This document shows positions 16,183-23,137 of a DNA stretch of 26,160 nt, piece by piece. The stretch spans positions 1-26,160 of the forward strand of contig CALAUY010000202.1 of assembly GCA_937892015.1 (NCBI GenBank), read 5' to 3'. The stretch's first letter is position 1, and each line of letters starts with the position of its first letter. Origin of the DNA: an uncultured Bacteroidales bacterium (lineage in GTDB: Bacteria > Bacteroidota > Bacteroidia > Bacteroidales > Paludibacteraceae). Made by a program: the position numbers and the translations under genes. The notes below the pieces were generated by a model. The model worked only from the letters and a program-made list of their open reading frames with translations, had not been told where the DNA came from and made no database searches.

Positions 16183-16548
16183 GTGCACGAACTGGGCGTT
16201 GTTTTCTATATCATTCGCGATGTCAAAAAGGCTGCAGAGACCAACGATGTCAAGCATGTCGAAAGCGTCGTGATGAACATTGGCGAAGTTTCTACAATCG
16301 TCCCGTCTTACCTCACCGATTGTTGGAGATGGGCGGCCGATAAAGAGGATCTGCTCCGAGGGGCAACGCTACAAATACTCACCATCCCTGCCGTCACGCA
16401 TTGCGACGGATGTGGTCAGGATTATCCTACTGTTGCTCACGGCAAAATATGCCCGCACTGCGGCAGTGACCACACTTGGCTTCTTCGCGGCAACGAAGTG
16501 GAAATCAAAGAAATCGTCGTTCCAAACGACCCCAATGACAAATTGTAA
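16183..16548 (+). CDS. hypA: Hydrogenase/urease nickel incorporation metallochaperone HypA
   Basis: This 121-residue protein starts at GTG 16183. That start is required because it gives the N-terminal MHE whose His2 and amine bind nickel. The zinc ribbon ligands are Cys74, Cys77, Cys90 and Cys93 (CDGCG and CPHCG). It partners HypB, two genes upstream, in nickel delivery. Length is normal. The last codons (DKL-stop) already belong to the TTGTAAAT-type repeat that fills the spacer, suggesting the repeat has grown across the gene end. Nickel-binding residues are all present, so it is likely functional. Confidence 0.94.
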   Translation: MHELGVVFYIIRDVKKAAETNDVKHVESVVMNIGEVSTIVPSYLTDCWRWAADKEDLLRGATLQILTIPAVTHCDGCGQDYPTVAHGKICPHCGSDHTWLLRGNEVEIKEIVVPNDPNDKL

Positions 16549-16605
16549 ATAAATTGTAAATTGTAAATAAATTGTATAATCGTAAATCGTCAAATCGTCA
16601 ATAAA
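16546..16605. repeat. Degenerate ATTGTAAAT / AATCGTCAA repeat after hypA
   Basis: Starting at the hypA stop TAA (16546-16548), variants of AAATTGTAAAT then ATCGTAAATCGTCAAATCGTCAATAA run up to the ATG at 16607. It is related in sequence and position to the repeats at 10927-10976 and 22317-22338. No promoter motif is visible, so the unit probably continues through it. Confidence 0.8.
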
Positions 16606-16606
16606 T

Positions 16607-16933
16607 ATGGCTTGTTTTATCGTACCCCTCACGCAAGCGCTTGCAACCACAGCTTACCGCAAGCACGCAGCACACAACAACACGTTTGTCAGTCGCAACC
16701 TCCACTCTCTTGAGATGATGCTCTGGGGTGGTTCGCTGATGCTTATCATCGACCACATCCTCAATGGAGAACTGACGTGGCAATACCCGTTCTTCACCGC
16801 CCTCGGTGTCGATGGAGGCGGGGCTGTCATGCTCCGCGAGATACTCACCGTCGGTGTGCCTATCTCCCTCGTCATCACCCTCATCTGGGCAGGTTGGTGT
16901 TTGCTCAAAGAGCGGCGAGCCGTCAAAGCTTGA
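16607..16933 (+). CDS. Small membrane protein, unknown function
   Basis: The protein has 108 residues. After a moderately hydrophobic N-terminus (MACFIVPLTQALATTAYRKH) there is one membrane segment with an internal His and Asp (SLEMMLWGGSLMLIIDHIL, about 35-53), a loop with VDGGGAVMLREI and a second strong segment (about 81-100, ending at AGWCLLKERR). It is therefore a two- or three-helix inner-membrane protein. I have a vague memory of similar ACFVVP-starting membrane proteins in anaerobes but cannot name a family. The neighbours hypA upstream and a polytopic membrane protein downstream, in one promoter-to-terminator unit, suggest a shared complex. The acidic/His residues in the membrane could carry protons or metal; that is speculation. 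Confidence 0.75.
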   Translation: MACFIVPLTQALATTAYRKHAAHNNTFVSRNLHSLEMMLWGGSLMLIIDHILNGELTWQYPFFTALGVDGGGAVMLREILTVGVPISLVITLIWAGWCLLKERRAVKA

Positions 16934-17008
16934 CCAATAAGTAACACACATCAATAGTAACACACCAATAAATCTCTTGACCAATAAGTAACACACACCA
17001 ATAAATCT
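16929..17008. repeat. Imperfect direct repeats in the spacer before the DUF5692-like gene
   Basis: A 22-bp block beginning CTTGACCAATAAGTAAC is found at 16929-16950 and again at 16976-16997. CACACCAATAAATCT occurs at 16961-16975 and 16994-17008. The first copy covers the upstream TGA stop (16931-16933). No promoter element is evident. It is a different sequence from the ATYGTCAAT family but has the same placement from stop codon to next gene. Confidence 0.85.
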
Positions 17009-17015
17009 AATTATT

Positions 17016-18104
17016 ATGTTTTTTCAAGTTTATGGAGAACATGCACTTGCACAATGGGGCATGTTGTTAGTAGTCCTCGTCGGACTTATCTTGTTCAATG
17101 AGTTTGCACGTCGCACCAAGATGGGCGGTGCAATCACGTTTTTCGCCATCCCATTGGCACTGACAATCTATTTTGTGGCCATTGCTATTGGCGCTCATGT
17201 GGGTGCTGAATGGGCTCTCAACAACCAGACACACCTTTACATGAACGGTTGGTTCCACTACGCTAAACTGTATGCGGCACTCACAGGATGTATTGGTTTT
17301 ATGATGATTAAGTACGAATGGGGTATCGGTGCCAAGCATTGGTTCAAACCCTTCCCGTTCATCATCGTCGCAATCAACATCCTCATTGCTGTTGCTTCCG
17401 ACTTTGAATCCGCTATTATGGGTTGGAACAAATGGTGGCTCTCCAGTGAAGGCGTGTGGCTCTATGGTGGTTGGCACAACGTTTTCAATGGCGTGGCCGG
17501 TATCCTCAACATCTTCTGTATGACGGCTTGGTGGAACGTCTATCCGTCGAAAGACAAGAAAGACATGATCTGGGCCGACATGACGTGGGTGTACATTCTC
17601 GTTTACGACATCTGGAACTTCGCCTACACGTACAACTGCCTGCCGACGCACTCATGGTACTGCGGTATTGCTCTGCTCCTCGCCCCGACGATTGCAGCTC
17701 TTCTGTGGAATCGCGGCGGATGGATTCAGAACCGTGCCAACACGCTCGCTATCTGGTGCATGTTCGCACAAGTGTTCCCGCTCTTCCAAGAGGTCTTCAA
17801 AGATGGCTTCCACAAGTTCAGCTGGGTGGTTCTGCCGACCCAATACGTTGATGGCTTTGCGACCATCGAGCGCCTCTATGAAGTGGCCGGCGGTGATGCA
17901 GCTGTTACCGGCACAACCATCGATAGCGTTGCAGCAAACCCCACCTCAATGCTCGTAATCAGTGTACTCGCACTCATCACCAACGCCGTGGCTCTCTGCT
18001 ATATCTGCGTACAGGCCAAGAAACGTCACATCAACCCCTACAAAGAGGACGTCTTCATCAACCAGAAGTACTACAAAGATGCCATTGCTCGTGCCGAGAT
18101 TTGA
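17016..18104 (+). CDS. Polytopic membrane protein, DUF5692-like
   Basis: This 362-residue protein has about nine hydrophobic segments (roughly 15-30, 40-60, 80-98, 112-128, 155-172, 190-208, 215-232, 243-260 and 325-345). It is unusually rich in Trp and aromatics (WNKWWLSSEG, WLYGGWHNVFNG, YDIWNFAYTYNCLPTHSWYCG). This pattern fits my memory of the uncharacterised DUF5692 family; I am moderately sure. No transporter signature or heme-binding pair is obvious, although several His and Cys lie near membrane edges. It is the last gene of the hyp unit and is followed 33 nt later by a strong terminator. A membrane partner for the upstream oxidoreductase is possible by context only. Confidence 0.75.
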   Translation: MFFQVYGEHALAQWGMLLVVLVGLILFNEFARRTKMGGAITFFAIPLALTIYFVAIAIGAHVGAEWALNNQTHLYMNGWFHYAKLYAALTGCIGFMMIKYEWGIGAKHWFKPFPFIIVAINILIAVASDFESAIMGWNKWWLSSEGVWLYGGWHNVFNGVAGILNIFCMTAWWNVYPSKDKKDMIWADMTWVYILVYDIWNFAYTYNCLPTHSWYCGIALLLAPTIAALLWNRGGWIQNRANTLAIWCMFAQVFPLFQEVFKDGFHKFSWVVLPTQYVDGFATIERLYEVAGGDAAVTGTTIDSVAANPTSMLVISVLALITNAVALCYICVQAKKRHINPYKEDVFINQKYYKDAIARAEI

Positions 18105-18137
18105 TCTCATCAAGTGCTGACATCAAGCTACAATCAG

Positions 18138-18171
18138 CTCCCTCATTTCTCCGGAAATGGGGGAGTTTTTT
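18138..18171 (+). terminator. Intrinsic terminator of the hyp unit
   Basis: CTCCCTCATTTC (18138-18149) pairs over 12 bp with GAAATGGGGGAG (18154-18165), with one G-T pair, around a TCCG tetraloop, followed directly by six T (18166-18171). It is a textbook rho-independent terminator 33 nt after the DUF5692-like stop codon. Confidence 0.95.
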
Positions 18172-18243
18172 GCACGAATGTACCAAAAAATGGACTTTTC
18201 TTTAATAAAAAGGTGCAAAAAGTGACGAAAAACGCCGAAAAAT

Positions 18244-18274
18244 TTGCGTATTCAACAAAAAAGCAGTAACTTTG
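18244..18274 (+). promoter_or_regulatory. Bacteroidota-type promoter for the barrel/HD/lpx genes
   Basis: TTG (18244-18246), a 20-nt A-rich spacer and TAACTTTG (18267-18274), 28 nt before ATG 18303. The -7 region AAAAAAGCAGTAACTTTGC is the same as in the hypB promoter. It likely drives the barrel gene, the HD gene and the lpx genes. Confidence 0.85.
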
Positions 18275-18302
18275 CGGACGGATACCTATCAGGGATGTAT
18301 AG

Positions 18303-19130
18303 ATGAGGTCTGTTTGGAATACTATTCATCCGGCCCTTTTAGGACTGGTGTGGGTGTTGTTAGCGGCAATGCCGATGGATCTTGCAGCAAGAGGTAACAG
18401 CACTTCTCGTTCGTTGGTGTGGACTCACCAAACGGACAGACTTGGGCGTTACACCGGCCGATACCTTTACGTTGCAAAAGGCATTAACGTCACTTTCGGT
18501 GCCAACTATTATTACGGCGACATCGACTATACCGGTCGAGCTTTCAATGCCGGATTCTTGAAAGACAATTTCTCCGGTGGCATCAACTTGACGTATCAAC
18601 ACCCGCTCGGCTCGTATTTCGATTTGCGCTCGTCCGTTGGAGCCGGCATATTGCGAGGAATGGCCGATAGCATCTACAAGGGCTTCCCAATGAATTTTCA
18701 GTCCATCTACCTCGAGCCATCGATGTGCGTCGATTACTACCCTTTCTCCCGCTTGCCGGAGTATTGGCTCGGTTTATACCTCTTCGTTGGTATCGGTGTT
18801 AATGCGGGGTTCGTCCACTACGATTTCGGCAACCCGCCCGGCTCGCATATCACGGGCGATGCGTTCCGTTTATTGCCCATCGTTCCTTTCGGGATTGGTT
18901 GGGCTATACCGATGACGCGAGCTTCAGGATTGATGTTGCACGTCGAACTGTCGCTTCATCAAGGTATCTTCGACACACCCGTCATGAACCTCGATGCCTA
19001 TCCGCAAACCAAGTCACAGAACGGCGTTCGCGACTATGGAATGTCCCGAAAAAACAATGGCAAACGAACCAACGAATGGGCCGACGGCTATTTTCAGGCT
19101 GCACTCACCCTCAGTTATCGTTGGAACTGA
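18303..19130 (+). CDS. Outer-membrane beta-barrel protein (DUF6089-like)
   Basis: This 275-residue protein has an N-terminal signal sequence (hydrophobic about 9-28, likely cleaved near LAARG). The mature part shows alternating amphipathic strands: INVTFGANYYYGDIDYTGRAF, SGGINLTYQHPLGSYFDLRSSVGAG, YLEPSMCVDYYPF, YLFVGIGVNAGF, LLPIVPFGIGWAIPM, LMLHVELSLHQGIFD and a final strand ending LTLSYRWN with a terminal aromatic region. It resembles the DUF6089-type barrel at 2004-2711 in the YGDxD strand and the LPxxPFGxG strand, but is a different branch. The HD gene starts 15 nt after its stop. Role beyond an outer-membrane barrel is unknown. Confidence 0.78.
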   Translation: MRSVWNTIHPALLGLVWVLLAAMPMDLAARGNSTSRSLVWTHQTDRLGRYTGRYLYVAKGINVTFGANYYYGDIDYTGRAFNAGFLKDNFSGGINLTYQHPLGSYFDLRSSVGAGILRGMADSIYKGFPMNFQSIYLEPSMCVDYYPFSRLPEYWLGLYLFVGIGVNAGFVHYDFGNPPGSHITGDAFRLLPIVPFGIGWAIPMTRASGLMLHVELSLHQGIFDTPVMNLDAYPQTKSQNGVRDYGMSRKNNGKRTNEWADGYFQAALTLSYRWN

Positions 19131-19145
19131 CATAAACATCATGAC

Positions 19146-20393
19146 ATGCCAAGCAAAAGAAAAATAATCAACGACCCGGTCTTCGGATTCATTCGCATCC
19201 CGAACGACCTGCTCTTCGACATCCTGCAGCATCCGTACGTGCAGCGACTCGGACGCATCAAGCAATTGGGTGTGAGTCATTTCGTTTACCCGGGTGCTGT
19301 CCACACTCGTCTGCTTCACTCCATCGGAGCCATGCATCTCACCGAAGAGGCCATCCGCAATCTGCGGGAGAAAGGTATCGCTATCTCCGACAACGAACGG
19401 ACATCTGCAATGGCGGCAATGCTCCTCCACGATGTGGGGCACGGCCCTTTCTCGCATGTGCTCGAAAACACGTTGGTGCAAGGCATCACCCACGAAGAGA
19501 TATCGCTCCTCATGATGGAACAGATTGGTCGCGACCTCACCCGCAGTGAGCAACCCAACCTGCAAGGCGAGATAGAGCGACCCCTCGATGAAGCACTTGC
19601 CATCTTCAAGGACGACTACCCGCGACATTTTCTCCATCAACTCATCTCCGGTCAACTCGACATGGACCGAATGGATTATCTCTGCCGCGACTCGTTCTTC
19701 TGTGGCGTCTCTGAAGGCAGTATAGCCTCACAACGCCTGCTCAAGATGCTCAACGTCTGCAACGACCGACTCGTCATCGACCACAAGGGGATCTATTCTG
19801 TCGAGAAATTTCTTATGGCCCGACGACTGATGTACTGGCAGGTCTATCTCCACAAAACGAGCGTTGCTGCCGAGCAATTACTCATCAAACTGCTCACTCG
19901 CGCCAAAGAACTGGCACAACAAGGAGACGACATCTTCGGCTCACCGGCTCTCCGTTTCTTCCTCTACCACAACGTCTCGCGTGGCGATTTTCGGCTTGGC
20001 AGCGAAGCTATGCGGATGTACGCACTGCTTGACGACACCGACATCCAGAGCGCGATGAAAGTGTGGATTTCACACGACGACATCATCCTCTCTACTCTCG
20101 CTGCTGCATATACCAATCGCCGACTCTTCAAGGCCATTGCCGATGCTCCGAAAGGGACGACGGACATGCTCCGCAAGCGTTATGTCGAACGGTTCGCTAT
20201 CAGCCCGCACGAGGCCGAGTATTTCTTCTCCGAGCACACTATCGCCTCCAACACCTATTCGGCAGCTGACGACCAGATAGACATCCTCTATCCCGATGGT
20301 TCTATCCGCAACATCGCCGATGCAAGCGACATGTGGAGCCTGGCAGCCTTGACACACAAAGTGAAACGCAATTATATCTATTATTACGAATGA
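19146..20393 (+). CDS. HD-domain phosphohydrolase (SAMHD1/dGTPase-like)
   Basis: This 415-residue cytoplasmic protein carries an intact HD metal site: His58 in HTRLLHSIGAMHL, His95-Asp96 in AMLLHDVGHGPFSH and Asp172 in SGQLDMDRMDYLCRDS. The fold and motif order match the SAMHD1-like HD family of deoxynucleotide triphosphohydrolases; the natural substrate in Bacteroidota is not established. A gene of this type directly before lpxD is a common Bacteroidales arrangement, for which the reason is unknown. Its stop codon overlaps the lpxD start (ATGA), so the two are probably coupled. Confidence 0.9.
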   Translation: MPSKRKIINDPVFGFIRIPNDLLFDILQHPYVQRLGRIKQLGVSHFVYPGAVHTRLLHSIGAMHLTEEAIRNLREKGIAISDNERTSAMAAMLLHDVGHGPFSHVLENTLVQGITHEEISLLMMEQIGRDLTRSEQPNLQGEIERPLDEALAIFKDDYPRHFLHQLISGQLDMDRMDYLCRDSFFCGVSEGSIASQRLLKMLNVCNDRLVIDHKGIYSVEKFLMARRLMYWQVYLHKTSVAAEQLLIKLLTRAKELAQQGDDIFGSPALRFFLYHNVSRGDFRLGSEAMRMYALLDDTDIQSAMKVWISHDDIILSTLAAAYTNRRLFKAIADAPKGTTDMLRKRYVERFAISPHEAEYFFSEHTIASNTYSAADDQIDILYPDGSIRNIADASDMWSLAALTHKVKRNYIYYYE

Positions 20394-21415
20394 AAATGTC
20401 TTTTTCAGCACAGCAGATTGCCGCAGTTGTGAACGGCGAGATTCGTGGCAACCAAAACGTCATGGTCAGTGACGTTGCGTCTATCGAGAACGCACACGAA
20501 GAAACGCTCTGCTACATCAACGAAGAGAAATATCTGCATTTTCTTCCTCAGACGAAAGCGGCCATCGTGTTGATGAGCAAATCACTCCCGTTCAGCGGAC
20601 AGACACCTGCCACACTCATCCTCGTTGACAACGCACGGGCTGCTGTGGCCACTCTCCTTCAGATGGTCAGCGAAGTGATGAACCCGCGCAAAAAAGGCAT
20701 TGAGCAACCGTGTTTCATCGCCGAAGGAGTGGAAGTGCCCGACGATGCGTATATTGGAGCCTACACGTACATCGCTAAAGGCGTACGGCTCGGAAAAGGC
20801 GCGCAGATATATCCGCACACCTATCTCGGTGAAAACGTGCGCATTGGCGACAATTGTACCCTTTACGATGGCGTGAAAATATACTACAACTGCATCATCG
20901 GCAACGATTGTATCTTGCACGCCGGAGCAGTCATCGGAGCAGACGGGTTCGGCTTCGAGCCGGATGAAAACGGCGTCAACAAAAAGATCCCACAGATTGG
21001 CAACGTTGTTATTGAAGATGATGTTGAGATAGGAGCCAACACCACTATCGACCGCAGTATGATGGGAACAACGCGCATCGGACGTAACGTCAAGATTGAC
21101 AACCTCGTGCAGATTGGTCACAACTGCGAAGTGGGCGAATCGACGTTCATCTGCGCGCAAGTGGGACTCGCCGGATGTACCATCGTAGGCAAGCATTGCA
21201 TCCTCGCCGGACAAGTGGGACTCGCCGGACACCTCTCTATCCCCGATGGAACGATACTCGGCGCACAGTCAGGAGTTCCCAACACAATCAAAAAACCCGG
21301 CATGTACATGGGCACACCCGCCATCGATGCGGCCGTTTGGCGCAGAGCCGCGGTTGCATTCAAGAGTCTGCCCGAGATGTTGCGTACCATCAACGAAATA
21401 AGTAGAAATCAATAA
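20390..21415 (+). CDS. lpxD: UDP-3-O-(3-hydroxyacyl)glucosamine N-acyltransferase
   Basis: This 341-residue acyltransferase carries out the third step of lipid A synthesis, adding an N-linked 3-hydroxyacyl chain from ACP. The N-terminal uridine-binding domain (about 1-105, FSAQQIAAVVNGEIRGN) is followed by a left-handed beta-helix of hexapeptide repeats (about 110-310). The catalytic His is His244 in DNLVQIGHNCEVGE. The frame is open back to 20333, but ATG 20390 (ATGA overlap with the HD stop) or 20396 fits the family N-terminus; I chose 20390. It forms lpxD-lpxC-lpxA with five nt to lpxC. Confidence 0.95.
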   Translation: MKMSFSAQQIAAVVNGEIRGNQNVMVSDVASIENAHEETLCYINEEKYLHFLPQTKAAIVLMSKSLPFSGQTPATLILVDNARAAVATLLQMVSEVMNPRKKGIEQPCFIAEGVEVPDDAYIGAYTYIAKGVRLGKGAQIYPHTYLGENVRIGDNCTLYDGVKIYYNCIIGNDCILHAGAVIGADGFGFEPDENGVNKKIPQIGNVVIEDDVEIGANTTIDRSMMGTTRIGRNVKIDNLVQIGHNCEVGESTFICAQVGLAGCTIVGKHCILAGQVGLAGHLSIPDGTILGAQSGVPNTIKKPGMYMGTPAIDAAVWRRAAVAFKSLPEMLRTINEISRNQ

Positions 21416-21419
21416 TATA

Positions 21420-22319
21420 ATGAAACAACAAACGATAGCACAACCATTCTTTCTTGAAGGGAAAGGTCTGCACACCGGCTTGATAATTCACGCGCGGTTC
21501 GTGCCGGCCGAAGAGAATTCAGGCATTCGCTTGAAGCGGGTCGATTTGGAAGGACAACCCTGCTACGAAGCTCGTGTCGAGTACGTGAGCGGCACTGAAC
21601 GCGGTACGGTACTCGAAAACGGACAATGGAAAATCAGCACGGTCGAGCACGCACTGTCAGCTCTATACGCTATGGGCATCACCAACTGCCTCATCGAACT
21701 GGATGCACCCGAAATGCCTATACTCGATGGCAGTACTGCACCGTTCATCGAAGCCATCCGCCGCGTTGGTGTTCAGCAACAAAACGCTGAGGCAAAGACA
21801 TTCGTCATCACGCAAAAAATAGAGTACACTGCCGAAAACGGCTCTCATTATACCATCGAACCTGCACAGCAGGAAGAGTTCGCTGTCGAGATTTCTTTCC
21901 CGGGCAATATCCTGCACGACCAGAAAGCAGTGCTGACGAATCTCGCCGACTACCCGGATGCCATTGCACCTGCACGCACGTTCTGCTTCGTGCGCGAGAT
22001 AGCATACCTGCTCAGCAGAGGTCTCATCAAGGGTGGAGACCTGCAGAACGCACTCGTTATCTACGAGTTACCCATCGCGCAAGAAACGATGGACCAACTC
22101 ACCGATGCGCTCGGACAACCAAGACAAGATGCCTCCAAACTCGGATACCTCTCGCCTCTCAAGTACGAGAACGAACCCGCACGACATAAACTGCTCGACA
22201 TTATCGGCGACTTCTCGCTCCTCGGTGTCCGCCTTCAAGGCAAGATTACTGCGTATCGACCCGGCCACGGACCCAACACCGCTTGTGTCCGACACCTCGC
22301 CAATGTATTAAATATATAA
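21420..22319 (+). CDS. lpxC: UDP-3-O-acyl-N-acetylglucosamine deacetylase, stand-alone (no FabZ domain)
   Basis: This 299-residue zinc deacetylase performs the committed step of lipid A synthesis. Zinc ligands His77 (STVEHALSAL), His256 and Asp260 (ARHKLLDIIGD), the base Glu76 and His283 (RPGHGPN) are all present. The protein stops right after domain II (HLANVLNI). In Bacteroides and most Bacteroidota I know, LpxC continues for about 160 residues as a fused FabZ dehydratase, starting near a DINRI..LLPHRYPF motif. Here the stop is followed by only 20 nt before lpxA, so the domain is absent rather than frameshifted. A separate fabZ should exist elsewhere in the genome. Enzyme activity is expected to be normal. 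Confidence 0.95.
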   Translation: MKQQTIAQPFFLEGKGLHTGLIIHARFVPAEENSGIRLKRVDLEGQPCYEARVEYVSGTERGTVLENGQWKISTVEHALSALYAMGITNCLIELDAPEMPILDGSTAPFIEAIRRVGVQQQNAEAKTFVITQKIEYTAENGSHYTIEPAQQEEFAVEISFPGNILHDQKAVLTNLADYPDAIAPARTFCFVREIAYLLSRGLIKGGDLQNALVIYELPIAQETMDQLTDALGQPRQDASKLGYLSPLKYENEPARHKLLDIIGDFSLLGVRLQGKITAYRPGHGPNTACVRHLANVLNI

Positions 22320-22338
22320 ATTGTCAAATCGTAAATAG
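22317..22338. repeat. Short ATTGTCAAATCGTAAAT linker between lpxC and lpxA
   Basis: Starting at the lpxC TAA stop (22317-22319) the spacer reads TAAATTGTCAAATCG then TAAATAGT up to ATG 22340. It is the shortest of three related linkers in the window (see 10927 and 16546). It sits exactly where the FabZ part of a fused lpxC-fabZ would begin. Confidence 0.6.
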
Positions 22339-22339
22339 T

Positions 22340-23116
22340 ATGGTTTCTCCTCTCGCATTCATCCATCCCGGTGCTCAAATAGACGAAAGCGCCATCATCG
22401 GGCCTTTCGCCTATATCGACGATAACGTTGTCATTGGTGCCGGTACCGAAGTTATGGCCAACGCAAGCGTCCTGTACGGCACACGTATCGGCAACAACTG
22501 CAAGATCTTCCCGTCCGCTGTCGTTGGAGCCATTCCTCAAGACCTCAAGTTCAAGGGCGAAGAGTCGCTGGCAATCATCGGCGACAACACCACCATTCGT
22601 GAATGCGCCACCATCCACCGAGGTACGGCAAGTAAAGGCAAGACCGTTGTCGGCAACAACTGCCTCATCATGGCGTACAGTCACGTTGCACACGACTGCT
22701 TCCTACACAATAACATCATCATGTCCAACGCTGTACAACTGGCAGGCGAGGTGGTGGTTGAGGATTTTGCCATCATCGGCGGCGGAACACTCGTTCATCA
22801 GTTCAGCCATATTGGCGCACATGTCATGATTCAGGGTGGCAGCAAGGTCAACAAAGATGTGCCGCCTTACGTCATCGCCGCACGCGAACCTATCCAGTAC
22901 TGCGGCATCAACTCCATCGGACTCAACCGACGAGGTTTCACACGCGAACAAATCAACACCATACAAGACACGTACCGCATGATTTACAGCCCGTTGTACA
23001 ACATCACTCAAGCCGTCGAGCATGCTATCTCCGAACTGCCCGAAACAGCCGAGCGTAACCTCATCGTCGAGTTCGTCAAAGAGTCGCCTCGCGGCATAAT
23101 AAAAGGTGCAATTTAG
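22340..23116 (+). CDS. lpxA: Acyl-ACP--UDP-N-acetylglucosamine O-acyltransferase
   Basis: This 258-residue enzyme makes the first acyl transfer of lipid A synthesis. Residues 1-185 are a hexapeptide-repeat beta-helix starting MVSPLAFIHPGAQIDESAIIGP. The catalytic His corresponds to His118 in AYSHVAHDC. A C-terminal helical domain (GLNRRGFTREQINTIQ on) is present. Start ATG 22340 is chosen; the frame is open to 22283 but that part overlaps lpxC and is not family-like. Length is normal. It ends the lpx group; glnS follows 21 nt later. Confidence 0.96.
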   Translation: MVSPLAFIHPGAQIDESAIIGPFAYIDDNVVIGAGTEVMANASVLYGTRIGNNCKIFPSAVVGAIPQDLKFKGEESLAIIGDNTTIRECATIHRGTASKGKTVVGNNCLIMAYSHVAHDCFLHNNIIMSNAVQLAGEVVVEDFAIIGGGTLVHQFSHIGAHVMIQGGSKVNKDVPPYVIAAREPIQYCGINSIGLNRRGFTREQINTIQDTYRMIYSPLYNITQAVEHAISELPETAERNLIVEFVKESPRGIIKGAI

Positions 23117-23137
23117 CAAACATAAACAGACAAGTAT

